From Cupriavidus sp. UYMMa02A (GTDB taxonomy: Bacteria > Pseudomonadota > Gammaproteobacteria > Burkholderiales > Burkholderiaceae), in assembly GCA_001725945.1 (NCBI GenBank), contig LRMT01000205.1:61808-125807 (forward strand): 64,000 nt of DNA. Direction: 5' to 3'. The position numbers and the translations under genes were made by a program. The notes under the pieces were generated by a model that was not told where the DNA came from, did no database searches, and saw only the letters and a list, made by a program, of their open reading frames with translations. Below are positions 1 to 9,561 of the stretch, piece by piece (position 1 is the first letter of the stretch; each line of letters starts with the position of its first letter).

Positions 1-824
1 ATCTGCCGCGCGGTGAAGCCCATCGTTGCCAAACGAATGGGATCTGCCGGAATGTCCGGCACTCGCAGGGAGAGTGGGCGAGCGCCGGTATTCTTACCGT
101 CGCGGGAACTAGACGTGCGCTCTCCTTGCAGACGTGCAATAAGGAACGAGCCACCGTCTTCGACTGGATATGCGGGCCCGCGGATAATTCGAATGCTTGA
201 TAGGCCGGCACCAGGAAACACCGCTCCCTTAATCTGAGCATTCTGGAACTCCAAGGGCTTGTAAGCGTTGTCTTTGACCGTTGACAGTCCGGAGTAGATT
301 GCCCGGGCCAGAGCCTCGCCCTCATCGCGATACATCGAGTGGTTCTCGACGACTTTCAGGTCGCCTTTCACTCGCACCTGCACCTGTGCGGTTTGCTCAC
401 GAATGAGCAAATGCATGTCTGTGGCGCCGATTGCCGCGCAGTCCTCGAACAGGCGCCACGCCTTGTTCAAAGTCTGCTGATCAGCTTCCTCGGGGCGCGC
501 TTCCCTGGCGGCGAGCTCTTGGCGCAAGTCCTCCAGCTCCTCTGCGGACTTCTGTTCAACCTTGACGTTGGAGTGGGCTCGACACAAGTCCTGGAACCAC
601 GTCAGATATGGCGCCGTCCCAACGTGGCGGGCGTCTACATAGACCGTCAACAACTCCGTCGCCGACACATCACTGCGATAAACAACGAAGCGCTTGAGTG
701 CAGCGGGCGGAGTTGGAATCGATCGCTGATCTTCGGCTTCCCGGGAGGGCGATGCCGGCTCATCCGGAATCAAAGACCGGTCGACTGGGATTCTCGACTG
801 ACGCATGCGATCGAGGAAGTTCAT
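1..824 (-). CDS. pilQ: PilQ-type thin-pilus assembly ATPase, N-terminal part (cut by window edge)
   Basis: This is the first 274 codons of a secretion/pilus ATPase of the GspE/PilQ kind. Such a protein would power thin-pilus assembly from the cytoplasmic side of the inner membrane. The frame is open through the left edge, so the Walker motifs are not visible. The best signal is at residues 133-157, where GATDMHLL followed by VQVRVKGDL matches the GspE N-terminal signature (GASDIH...R..G). The ATG overlaps the pilO stop as ATGA, which fixes the start and suggests translational coupling. The PilQ name rests on this motif plus its position after pilO, as in R64-type pil operons. Confidence 0.75.
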   Translation of the reverse strand, partial: MNFLDRMRQSRIPVDRSLIPDEPASPSREAEDQRSIPTPPAALKRFVVYRSDVSATELLTVYVDARHVGTAPYLTWFQDLCRAHSNVKVEQKSAEELEDLRQELAAREARPEEADQQTLNKAWRLFEDCAAIGATDMHLLIREQTAQVQVRVKGDLKVVENHSMYRDEGEALARAIYSGLSTVKDNAYKPLEFQNAQIKGAVFPGAGLSSIRIIRGPAYPVEDGGSFLIARLQGERTSSSRDGKNTGARPLSLRVPDIPADPIRLATMGFTARQ

Positions 825-2049
825 GCTTTCTCCGCTGCTGATGCAACCGGAAGGGAATAGAGGCTTCCGGACGTCAACCATTCGTTCTTGTCCACGGTGA
901 AGGTCACCTCAGTCACACGCAGACCGGGAACCAAATCCAGCGCATTAGCATCGACAGTCAGCCAGGGCGGCGCCGGCTGCAAAAACGTCGCAGTCTTCGA
1001 CAGCCAGGCAGGCGCCGGCTGAGTGGTGCTTTCGCTTCCGGGGAGGACGACCGGAGCTTTCGCCGCTTCAAGTTTCAGTGGGACGCTGTAGGCCTGTGCC
1101 ATGTCCCAGGCCGCGGCTTCCGCAGGCCTGTCCGTCGTAGCCAGCGCCGGCAGTCCCATGTCCGGCTTGGGATAGGAGCGCTGTTCCATCGAGCTGTCAG
1201 GCGTTGTCATTGCCCCCGGCATCTCCGATGCGGTGCCGCCGTAGCGCTTCCAGGCCACAGTGATTGCCGTGCCATCGGCGCTGACCGAGCAAGTCCAGGA
1301 CGCCAATGCAGAGCCTGAGCGTGCAAGGGGCTGCTCGTTCCACGCACGTCACAGGCGCTTAGCACCGCAGAAGGCGCAGGGAGTAAGGTCCACGGCAGGA
1401 CAACCACCTGTTGTCGCTGGCGCATGGCAGCCTCGCGCGCACGCGCGGCTGCGAGCTGCGCTTGACGTTCCGCTTCCACCTGCAGCTGATGCCAGTACCA
1501 AGCGCCTCCGGCCGCAAGGATCGCTGCCGTGCCAGCCGCGACACCGCCCCAAAGAACCCAAGATTGGCCGTTGAGGTCACGCAGTGCGGGTTGTTTGCGC
1601 GTTGCACGGGCAATGTCAGCCAGGTCGCTTAGCGTGCCAGCAACCTCCTTCCAGTCACCGAGCGGCAGATGTTTTTCGCGTGCCTGATGGATTGCTTCCA
1701 GCGTGCCGACTACATCGCCGTCGGGGATTACTTCATTGCCGTCACGAACGGCAAGCAGCCAGTGAAGACCATTGCCAAGATCGTACGTGCCGAGCCAAGG
1801 CTGGGGGTGCGCATCGGCAACCACTGCTGCCAGTGCCTTGATTCCACGCGGCGACTTGGCCCCTTCGATTGGATCGCAGAAGCCCGCCTGAATTGCGTCG
1901 GCGCTCGTCTTGTAGACGACGCCCCATCGGCCCTTCTCTTCAGCCATCGCTTTCAAGGCCTTCGCCTTGGGAATGGCGTCTTCGTGCCGCCAGCCAAGAC
2001 CAATCGCGTAGGTACCCTTCACACCGGGCAACGAAAGAAGCTCCGCCAT
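821..2049 (-). CDS. pilO: Type IVb thin-pilus protein PilO2 (one frameshift)
   Basis: PilO2-family accessory protein of R64-like thin pili, an inner-membrane protein of the assembly platform. The cytoplasmic N-terminal part (residues 1-160) precedes one transmembrane segment at about 163-185 (WVLWGGVAAGTAAILAAGG) and a short coiled, Gln/Ala-rich stretch. The frame breaks at the G4 run at 1327-1330 (C4 on the coding strand). Adding one base joins SSPL to ARSGSALASWTCS, and the protein continues to 821 with a periplasmic domain. The intact length would be about 410 residues, near the family norm. The start is ATG at 2049, one base after the pilP stop. Confidence 0.7.
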
Positions 2050-2050
2050 T

Positions 2051-2587
2051 TCACATCCTCAGAACGCGAACCTGCTTGTTCCGCTTCAGCTCGACGCTAG
2101 TTTCAGTAATGCGCGATACGGTCCACCCGCCGTCGATTGCCTCGCCCTGGCTACGTTGAACAACATGGCCATCGACGTCGAAGCCAGCGCGGAAACGACC
2201 GTCATAGGCAGTGATAGAAACGAGAGCCGGGCCGTCGCTACCACGCGACGGGGCTGCAGCCGGCGGCGCGACTGAGCCCGCAGCAGCGCCGGCACCCATC
2301 GGCAACGGGCCCTGTAGCGATAGCCCAGGCCCTGGTGCCCCTGCTGTTGGCGTGGGAGCTTGCGCCCCATCCGTCTCTGCCTTTCTGATGTCAGCAAGGA
2401 GCTTTGCCTTCTTTGCCCTGACCTCAAGGAACATGACGTCGACCTGTTCGTCGGCCAGCTCTTTAGCCGAGCGAGTTGCGCGATTTGCAGAGGCTTGGGC
2501 AGGCTCCGCCGCTTGTGCAGATGTCATGCCGGCCAGGTAAATCGATACCAGTGCGGTAGCAAGCAGGCGCTTATAAATGGTGCTCAT
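2051..2587 (-). CDS. pilP: PilP-like thin-pilus biogenesis protein
   Basis: A small periplasmic pilus-biogenesis protein. The ATG at 2587 gives a classical signal peptide (MSTIYKRLLATALVSIYLAG, cleavage near AQA). A helical charged region (about 40-75) and a Pro/Ala/Gly linker follow. A compact C-terminal domain (about 115-178) has the pattern ITAYDGRFRAGFDVDG then GWTVSRITETSVEL, which fits PilP domains that bridge the inner-membrane PilO and the secretin. It lies between pilN and pilO, so the order here is N-P-O-Q rather than N-O-P-Q as in R64. It is intact, and the name is inferred from domain pattern and context. Confidence 0.65.
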   Translation of the reverse strand: MSTIYKRLLATALVSIYLAGMTSAQAAEPAQASANRATRSAKELADEQVDVMFLEVRAKKAKLLADIRKAETDGAQAPTPTAGAPGPGLSLQGPLPMGAGAAAGSVAPPAAAPSRGSDGPALVSITAYDGRFRAGFDVDGHVVQRSQGEAIDGGWTVSRITETSVELKRNKQVRVLRM

Positions 2588-2607
2588 GAACGACTCCGTG
2601 CAAAGGA

Positions 2608-4354
2608 TCAAAGCAAGCGAGCGGAGATGACGACGGCCAGGACGGTATCGTTCTTCTGCGCATCGACACCACCGCCGAGCAGCGGCATTCCTGGCGTCAG
2701 CACGCCGTTCTTTGTGACCGATGCCGTCTGCTGTCGCATCCCGGTCAGCACAAGGGACTCACCAGGTTTGAGCGGCACCACCTGCTGGAATCGGGCAAGC
2801 GGCATAGTGCGCAGCTGAACGCTCGAACGGTTCTCCGCACCGCCGGATTCGAATTTCTCCAGGGGCAAGAGATCCGAGAGCGTCATGTCAAATGCCACCA
2901 CAATCTGGCCGTTTACGAGCTTCGGGATGAAGCTGCCGGTGAAGCCAACAACGACGGTTGCAGTCTGCAGAGCGGTCGTAGAGCCAACGGATGCAGTGAG
3001 CGTGGTTTGGCTGCTCTGCACGTAGTCCTTCAATGTCGCGCTTTGCAGGCCCAGTTGCTTGCCGTTCTGTGTAACGCCGGAATCGGAGACAAGCATGGCC
3101 ACATCGCCCAATGTCGACAAAGCCTGCACAGCAGCGCTTGAGCCGGCAAGCGGACCAGAGAGAATGTTGGCCCCGAAAGTCATGGGCGTGGCCGCGGAAA
3201 CGACCGTGGGAGCCGATGCCGACGTCATGGAGAGGCCCGTATGTCCGCTCTTGTTGGTGTAAGCGAGCTTCAGATTCAACCCATAGTTGTCCTCGCTGTT
3301 GGTGCGAACCTGATACAGGTTCACATCGATCGCGATCCGTTTGCCGAACATGGCGTTCAGCTCCTTCACCCACGCTTCCACGCGATCACATTGAGCCGGG
3401 GTGCCGGTCACAGTCATCGTGCCCAGCTCTCGTCGACGATCACCGGTGCGCCGGCAATGGCAGTCGCCGTTGCCTGCAGGGTCTTCCAAGGGGTGACGCC
3501 CACACTCAGGCTCATCGTCTGGCCGCTAGCACCAGACCCACTGGCGCCGGCGCCGGCCGATCCCGAACCCCCCGAGGCACCAGCACCGGCCGTTGCACTG
3601 CCGCCGCTGCTTTGGCCGGTGGAGATCACGCCCGACATCGTGGATACGTCTGGCAGGCTCGGCATTGCGAACGTACGCGTTTCCGTACGGAAGAACGCCA
3701 CGCGGCCATCGCGGTAGCGCGACCAAACGTGATAGGAGGCATTCACAACGTCAAGGAAGCCGCGCAGTTTTCCGCTGTACTTGAGGACAGCGGTAGATTG
3801 AGAGGCCGATGCAGCGGTGCTGCTATTGCCACCGGGAAGACTGGTGGACAGCCCGTTTAGCGGGCTTGCGTTTGGGAAAGGACCAGGACCAGACGGAAGA
3901 GGTCCGACTAGCCCGCCTGCAGGCATCGGGTTGGTCGGGCTAGTCTGGCTATTGGTCGTACCGGTCGTAGCGCTGCTTTGCGCGGGCAGGGGCACATATG
4001 CCGACGCTTCCACGTCCACCGGAACGCCGACCTCTGTCGCCAACCAAGTCGCGACGTCCTTCAGGCTCATCGGCTTGCTGGAGTTGAAGGCAACATGCTT
4101 GTCATAGATGTCAGGCTGTGCCTTCGTGGCGGGAACCTTCTCTCCCATCAGCCACGCACCGCTATGCACGCGTGCTACGGGACGCGACTGCGGTGTGTTC
4201 TTAAGGGCGTCCTTTGCCGCGCCGGAGATTGCCTCCTTCTGGTCTTGGACGTGAGGAATCGCGCAACCAGAGAGAACCATGGCGAGGGTTACGCTGCTCA
4301 GAGTTGCGCAGCGCGCGAGGCTGTAATGCCTGGAATTGCCTAACGCTTAGCCAT
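2608..4354 (-). CDS. pilN: PilN outer-membrane lipoprotein secretin (two frameshifts)
   Basis: The secretin through which a thin pilus would cross the outer membrane. The proposed start is ATG at 4354, preceded by AAGGAGG at good spacing and overlapping the pilL stop as TAATG. One lost base near 4340 then restores a lipoprotein signal ending VTLAMVLSGC (lipobox LSGC). An N-terminal secretin domain (VAFNSSKPMSLKDVATWLA), a long Gly/Ser/Ala linker and the C-terminal secretin domain follow. That last part includes LRTMPLARFQQVVPLKPGES and GMPLLGG. A second break near 3427 separates APVIVDES from LGTMTVTGTP. Reconstructed length is about 580 residues, normal for PilN. Confidence 0.8.
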
Positions 4355-4893
4355 TACTGGCCTCCTTGTTGAATCACAACTACCCTGTTCTCAGTCCACG
4401 CGTCGTACACCAGGTCGGCGCCGTTGCGCGCAATGTCCTCGATGGCCGCACCGGCTGATTCGGCGAAATCAGATCCATACGCCTTCTCGTTGGGCACGAC
4501 CCAGGAATCCGGCGAGTTCCAAAAGACCTTCCAGCCAACACGCTTCGCCCAAGACTCCAGTTGCGTCTGCAGCGACTCACCTGCGTGAAGGCGGAACACT
4601 TCGGGAGCGACAGCATTGGCTGACGGCGGGAGAGGAAGCGGCGCAGAAAGCGCTGCTGCCGGAGGTGGGGCGATCTCAGTGCGGCTCACCTCCGCGATAG
4701 ACGATGGCGTTGCAGTAGTCGGTTGGGTCGGCGCCGGACGCACCAGTTGCCAGCCGTCGCTTTCAAGGCGCTGCCACTCGCTGTCCGCAGCGCCCGCTGC
4801 GGGTGCCGATTCGGCTCGCACACCGGATGCCGCGCAGAGAATGGCGGCTGCCGTGAGCGAGAGTGCGGCGATTGGTCGTTTGGAATTTCGCAT
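4354..4893 (-). CDS. pilL: PilL-like protein with TcpQ C-terminal domain
   Basis: A periplasmic pilus protein. The start at ATG 4893 is chosen over the longer frame to 5097 because it gives a signal peptide (MRNSKRPIAALSLTAAAILC, cleavage near RAE) and avoids a long overlap with the transglycosylase gene. The C-terminal 80 residues (FRLHAGESLQTQLESWAKRV... VFWNSPDSWVV) match the TcpQ/PilL domain that binds or stabilises the secretin. The N-terminal half is a Pro/Ala-rich linker. The stop overlaps the pilN ATG, so it is probably translationally coupled to the secretin. It is intact at 179 residues, shorter than R64 PilL. Confidence 0.7.
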   Translation of the reverse strand: MRNSKRPIAALSLTAAAILCAASGVRAESAPAAGAADSEWQRLESDGWQLVRPAPTQPTTATPSSIAEVSRTEIAPPPAAALSAPLPLPPSANAVAPEVFRLHAGESLQTQLESWAKRVGWKVFWNSPDSWVVPNEKAYGSDFAESAGAAIEDIARNGADLVYDAWTENRVVVIQQGGQ

Positions 4894-4925
4894 GGGTTTC
4901 AGCTCGGTAAGAGGTCGGCGTCGAG

Positions 4926-5384
4926 TTATTGCCCGGACGACCGTTGCAGACGCGACCACATGGCGTAGATGCGCTTCACGTAGGCGTATTGCTTGTCCGG
5001 GGATGCCGCGTTGTAGGCGCCGACTGCCTTCCAGGTCGGCCCAAGGCGATCGATGTTTTCTCTGAGAATCCAGGCGCCAACATAGGCATTCACGCATGGA
5101 TCAAAGAGTTGATCCCGTGTGATGCCGTAGCGCGCGAGACGACGCAGATGGATCGAGTTGATCTGCATAAGACCGATGTCTTGCGAGCCATCCTTGTTGA
5201 CGTTCAGCGCATCCGCCTTCATGCCGGATTCGTGCTGAGCAATACTCTGCAACAGCACCGGGTCCACCCTGTGGAAGGTGGCGGCATCGTTGAGGCAGTT
5301 CGCCCGTGCTGCACCGCCAAGAACTCCCACGGCGATCAACACAGCAATCAGCAAGATTCGCGACATGAGCCGGCTGTGCGTCAT
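4926..5384 (-). CDS. pilT: VirB1/PilT-type lytic transglycosylase
   Basis: A small periplasmic lytic transglycosylase of the SLT family that opens peptidoglycan locally for a secretion channel or pilus. It has an N-terminal signal or anchor (ILLIAVLIAVGVLGG, residues 10-24). The SLT core contains AQHESGM with the catalytic Glu (about residue 52), then QDIGLMQINSIH and GAYNAAS, all diagnostic. The length of 152 residues is typical of VirB1 or PilT. The ATG overlaps the stop of the upstream gene as ATGA. The name PilT refers to the R64 transglycosylase, not the retraction ATPase. It is intact. Confidence 0.85.
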   Translation of the reverse strand: MTHSRLMSRILLIAVLIAVGVLGGAARANCLNDAATFHRVDPVLLQSIAQHESGMKADALNVNKDGSQDIGLMQINSIHLRRLARYGITRDQLFDPCVNAYVGAWILRENIDRLGPTWKAVGAYNAASPDKQYAYVKRIYAMWSRLQRSSGQ

Positions 5385-6110
5385 GACGCGTCCTTGCCCG
5401 GACGCTCATAGAACCGCACCTGTGGTAAGCGGTCGACGTGCACCACTTCCTTCCCCACCATGACAGTGAGGCGCTGCGCGATGCCGTTGTGCTTGTAGCC
5501 ACGGTCCTTCTGCTCCCCGTCGCTACGGTGCTGCTCATCGAACACAGACACACGTCCAACGGACTTGGAGAAGCCCAGGTAGGTCGAACCGTCCTTTTCG
5601 AATACCAAGGACAGGCCAGCTCTGTTTTCCTTCGGAAACTCGTATGCAGCGCCGGGGACGCGAGCAACTTCCACGGATTTGCCACCGCTTGTCATCGTGA
5701 AGCGTGGAACCGAAGGGAAGGAAATGACTTTGGTGCTGTCGTCCCAGGTCGTGAGTACCGCCTTGCCGGACTCGTCACGGATGACGAGATCCTTGGGGGC
5801 CGCTGCAAACTGGATGGCAATGCGAGCACGGTCCGCATCGCGGATCTGCAGCACATCAAATGTCGATGCCAAGGTCGGCTTGACGACGATGGGAGCCGGC
5901 TCGTTAGGTGCTGTCGCCGCCGGCGCCGCACTCTCAGTCGGAGCAGGCTTGGCAGCTACCTTAGCCGCGGCTTCGGCAAGCGCGCGAGTGCGCATCTGTA
6001 CCAAGTCAACAGGCTGCCGCGGTGGCATTGCCCGTCAACCAGACGGTGGTCAAAGCTGCAGCCGTGCAAATGGCCTGAAGGCGCGAGCCGCTTTGTGCGT
6101 GACGTTTCAT
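5381..6110 (-). CDS. Exported protein of the conjugation/pilus locus, unknown function (one frameshift)
   Basis: I do not recognise this family. The ATG at 6110 opens a signal peptide (MKRHAQSGSRLQAICTAAAL, cleavage near ATAAA) that runs into a stop after 35 codons. One lost base near 6025 joins it to the long frame beginning QPVDLVQMRT. After an Ala/Pro-rich linker the mature protein is probably mainly beta-strand (FDVLQIRDADRARIAIQFAA; KVISFPSVPRFTMTSGG). VirB9 is one possibility, given a beta-rich exported protein next to a lipoprotein and VirB4, but the match is weak. It is coupled to the transglycosylase gene by ATGA. Confidence 0.55.
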
Positions 6111-6128
6111 GGGGTATCCCTCGCGCGT

Positions 6129-6569
6129 TCAGGTGGTGCTTTCGGTAGCGTGGAACAGCTGCCCGCCTTCTACTCGAATAGCGTGGGCGCCGTTCGGCGT
6201 CTTCAGCTCGATCTCACGCATATCGCTGAGTGGCATGCGGATGATCGTGTCGGATACCCATTCGACGTTCTCCACGCTCGCGCCCGTCTTGCGATCGGTA
6301 AGAAACAGCGATGCAGGCGGCTCCGTAAAGAGCAATACAAGCGAATCCTTCTCGATCACCACGGAGACCTTCAATGCAGGAAGGGTCAGCGCACCGACGC
6401 CCTTCGGCGCGTTGGCTGCTTTCCTACGCGCCAAGAAGTCGGCGTAGGTCGATGGGTATCCCGCATTGATGGGCCGCAGGTTCGCTCCGTCACACGACGG
6501 CGGCTTGTCGGGCCCTGTTGCGCAAGCCCCCAGTAGTAGGGCCAACGCCGCTATTGCAATGACGCGCAT
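6129..6569 (-). CDS. Small lipoprotein of the conjugation/pilus locus
   Basis: A predicted outer-membrane lipoprotein of 146 residues. The start at ATG 6569 gives MRVIAIAALALLLGAC, a compact lipoprotein signal with lipobox LLGAC. A TTG at 6584 is possible but unnecessary. The body is hydrophilic, with a conserved-looking segment CDGANLRPINAGYPSTYADF just after the acylated region and a beta-rich C-terminal half. By position it could do the job of VirB7, stabilising an outer-membrane complex with the next gene product, but it is longer than VirB7 and no family motif is recognised. It is probably the first gene after the non-coding island, so a promoter in that island may drive it. Confidence 0.6.
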   Translation of the reverse strand: MRVIAIAALALLLGACATGPDKPPSCDGANLRPINAGYPSTYADFLARRKAANAPKGVGALTLPALKVSVVIEKDSLVLLFTEPPASLFLTDRKTGASVENVEWVSDTIIRMPLSDMREIELKTPNGAHAIRVEGGQLFHATESTT

Positions 6570-6942
6570 TTGGAACAGTCTCAAGGATGATGGCGGAAAT
6601 CAATATAACACGAATTGATAAATCAGATATACAAGAATTGATTTTGGCGAATGGATTTTTACAGCGGCGGGAGCCGCATCGAGGGGGAACCCCTCGCGTC
6701 TGCAGGCTGAAAGGGGAAGCCGCGCGGGAGCGCGGTGGAGGGAGGCGGGGGAAAGGAAGGGGTACGCGCATGTCTGTGCCGGGATTCGGCCCTCAGGCCC
6801 GCTTGATGCGGACCTGCCCGCTACCACGGCGGGGGCCTACCGGCACACCGGGTAACCCGCTGGGCTACCCGGCTTCGGACAGCATGCGCTGACCTGGTGC
6901 TATCGGTTCTCGACGTCACCAGCAGGCGGCTTGTAGAGAGGC
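6570..6942. other. Structured non-coding island between virB4 and the pilus genes
   Basis: No credible gene is present in these 370 bases. The left part (6595-6660) is strikingly AT-rich for this window and carries two direct AATTGAT copies, so it may hold the promoter for the lipoprotein and pil genes. The rest is GC-rich with three inverted repeats. CGAGGGG-GAA-CCCCTCG lies at 6680-6696, CCGCGC-GGGA-GCGCGG at about 6719-6734, and a 25-base palindrome with CCGGGTA/TACCCGG arms at 6848-6872. The last could terminate virB4 transcription but lacks a T-run. An origin, transfer origin, small RNA or regulator site are all possible. Confidence 0.5.
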
Positions 6943-9561
6943 TCAGGAGCCCCGGCGTCGTTCGTAGAAGATTGGCAGCCAGACGTTGGGATCGGTGCCT
7001 ACTTCGGCCATGATGCTCTCAAGCAGAAGCACGTTTGCTTTTGTGCCGGAGAGGATCGAGAGCGCGTCTGCGAAGGCTGGATTGCTGAGATCCACTTCGA
7101 CCACTACGCTTGAGTGGCCCTGCTTGATCAGATACCGATTACTGCCTGCTGGCATGCCGGTTCGAACAATTTCGAACTCCGTTTCCGTGAGCTTCAGTCC
7201 GGTAATGTAGGCGGCTCGATCCGCCTTCGGATTCGGGCAGAAGATCATCGTTGCCGTCTGTTGGATGATGGAGCTGCTGATGGGCGAATTGACAATGTCT
7301 TCCGCTTCCTGTGTACCCATGACTAGCAGACCGTCTTTCTTGCGGATCGTTTTGAGCTCGTCCTTCGCAATGTAGAGCAACTCGGGGTCCTGCAGGCTCT
7401 TCCAAAATTCATCCCAAAACCACACGAACGGCTTGCCAACGATCTTCTCGTGACGGATTCGATGCGCCAGGTACATGATGATTGGTGATCGGATCTCCGG
7501 ATTGTCCAGGAACTCGGTAATGTCAAAGCCTACAATCTTTGACTCCAACGAGATCAGATCCTGTTCGTTGTCGAATACCCAAGCGTTTTCGCCGTCATAC
7601 ACCCATCGTCCCAAGCGATTTTTTGCGCCCTCGGTTGCACCCGTGTACGGCAGAAGATCCCACACCTGCCGGAGGAGACGTTCATGCTGCGGCAGCTTCA
7701 TGATTTCGCGGACTGCGCGGCTGATACCCGAGTTCTCAACCTCACTCAGAGGCTCGCCATTGGGGCAGGACAGTTTTTTCACCAGGCGGATGGCCATCTG
7801 AATGTTGGCTTCCACGGCCGGCACCTGTAGGGGTGCCATCCCGGAAGACACGCCGCTCTTGAGGGACAAGTACGACCCGCCGTTGGCCAGCACCATAAGC
7901 TTCATGCCTTCGTCCTTATCAAGGACGGCCATCCCAATGTTTTCTACCTTGAGCGAGAACGTGGCCAGCAAGCCCTGCATCACGGTCTTGCCGCTGCCGG
8001 CGGGACCGATGATCCCGGTGTTTCCGAGGTTTGCGACCATCTTTTTCACCTGCGGCCGCGGACCCGTGGGAACGGCTTTAGGTGCTTCATCGCCTTCCAG
8101 ATATTCGACTTCCTCCTCGGCATTCTTCAGCGTATCGACTTCAGTTACTGCGGCCTGTTGGTAGAGTTGCCTGGCCTTGCTGCTGGACTCACCGTACATG
8201 CCATCGTCGCTCGATACGTCGACGTTGAAGTTGAGCTCTGCACTGTTTCGAATCAGCTTCTGGACGCTCGCCTTCGAATGATGAAAGTTGTAGAAGTACG
8301 GTGTGCCGGCAGTCGTGCGCATGGTCATGATCGCATCGCCCCACTGGTTACCGCTCTTCTCCCCCATGGGATAGTTGTGGCACGCAATCATGGCGGCAAA
8401 GTTGCGCGAATCCAGACCGCTTACTCGCGGGCGCTTCCTGTAATTGCCCGGCAACTGGGCTTGGAATGATTCGATCAACGCGTCGTCTTCTCGGGCAACA
8501 GTGCAGCCGATATTGCCCAACGCGCCCATGCCGAGATTGAGCGCGTCCTTCAGTTCCTTCGTGCTACGGCCCATCACGTTCAGCGACAGGTGGTGTCCGC
8601 CGTAGACCAACGCACCGTCGCCTAGCGCTTCGATCTTTTCGTCAATATCCTCTATCTGCTTGTCTACCAGCTCGCCACTGCCATCAAGCTTTGCTCGCTC
8701 GCGCTTCAGCTGCGACATGGCCGATGGCTTATCCATGAATGCGAAGCTTTGCGTCAGCACGAAGCTGAAGGGTTGCGAAAGCAGTTCGTTCAAGATGCCG
8801 GGGTAGCTGCCTGGAGGGTAGGACTGGAAGGCCAGCATCAACCCATAGCGAGATTCGTGCGGTGCGCGCAGCTCGTAAGCGTCGATGCCGAAGCAAGGCC
8901 GTGCGGTGGCGAGGTAGCTGTAGATGGGAGATGCAATAACTGGGACACGTTGCCAGAACCCATTCAGCAAGTAGCTGAAGAACTCCAACGCGCGCGAGAA
9001 CATGATGCCGTTGTGGAAATAGGTCGTCAGCTGCGTGGGGCTGTATCGGGCCATCATGCGGCAGATGAGCCGTACCATTTCCTGCAGTTTCTCTCGGGCT
9101 TGCTCCTGGACCTCGCGCAGTTCCTTCAAGGCCGCGGCGCGTTTCAGTAGCGCACGGTCCGATTTCTCCAGAATCGGCCGATAGACAAGCGTGAGATAGA
9201 TCGAGCTCGACATCAACCGGGTGCCGCCGATGTCCTTACGGTACACCTCGTCTAGCTCTTGGGCGAAGCGCGTACGAAACCGCCCGCCGGCATAGGCGTT
9301 GTCGGGTTCATGCACCAAATGGTGCCAGACCGTCAGGTGCGGACTGGCGATGTTGCGCAGGATGATGTTTAGGGTTTCATGCGCAATGTTGACATCGCCG
9401 ATGTCCACGGTTTGAAACGCAATCCCATCGAGCCGAATCACGGCAACGTAGTCTCCGTCCCGTGTGGAAACGAGTTCCGGCGTCGCGTGCGTACTGTAGG
9501 GGATGTCTTCAGGCACAAAAGGGGTGCTTTCCAGCAGTTCCTGCCGGTGCGAGACTTTCAT
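6943..9561 (-). CDS. virB4: VirB4 family type IV secretion ATPase
   Basis: The conserved ATPase of type IV secretion/conjugation systems, working at the cytoplasmic base of the channel in substrate transfer and pilus subunit handling. It is full length (872 residues). The N-terminal CagE/TrbE/VirB domain is followed by Walker A GPAGSGKT at about 514-521 and Walker B in FVWFWDEFW at about 712-720. The ATG overlaps the stop of the preceding small gene as ATGA. It is the longest unbroken gene in the window and the firmest evidence for a conjugative element. Sequence style cannot say whether the host element is a plasmid or an integrative element. Confidence 0.93.
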   Translation of the reverse strand: MKVSHRQELLESTPFVPEDIPYSTHATPELVSTRDGDYVAVIRLDGIAFQTVDIGDVNIAHETLNIILRNIASPHLTVWHHLVHEPDNAYAGGRFRTRFAQELDEVYRKDIGGTRLMSSSIYLTLVYRPILEKSDRALLKRAAALKELREVQEQAREKLQEMVRLICRMMARYSPTQLTTYFHNGIMFSRALEFFSYLLNGFWQRVPVIASPIYSYLATARPCFGIDAYELRAPHESRYGLMLAFQSYPPGSYPGILNELLSQPFSFVLTQSFAFMDKPSAMSQLKRERAKLDGSGELVDKQIEDIDEKIEALGDGALVYGGHHLSLNVMGRSTKELKDALNLGMGALGNIGCTVAREDDALIESFQAQLPGNYRKRPRVSGLDSRNFAAMIACHNYPMGEKSGNQWGDAIMTMRTTAGTPYFYNFHHSKASVQKLIRNSAELNFNVDVSSDDGMYGESSSKARQLYQQAAVTEVDTLKNAEEEVEYLEGDEAPKAVPTGPRPQVKKMVANLGNTGIIGPAGSGKTVMQGLLATFSLKVENIGMAVLDKDEGMKLMVLANGGSYLSLKSGVSSGMAPLQVPAVEANIQMAIRLVKKLSCPNGEPLSEVENSGISRAVREIMKLPQHERLLRQVWDLLPYTGATEGAKNRLGRWVYDGENAWVFDNEQDLISLESKIVGFDITEFLDNPEIRSPIIMYLAHRIRHEKIVGKPFVWFWDEFWKSLQDPELLYIAKDELKTIRKKDGLLVMGTQEAEDIVNSPISSSIIQQTATMIFCPNPKADRAAYITGLKLTETEFEIVRTGMPAGSNRYLIKQGHSSVVVEVDLSNPAFADALSILSGTKANVLLLESIMAEVGTDPNVWLPIFYERRRGS

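Noticed and set aside
339..860. A 173-codon plus-strand frame at the left edge
   Set aside because: The minus strand here encodes PilQ in an open frame with the GspE motif and an ATGA coupling to pilO; the plus frame is its shadow.
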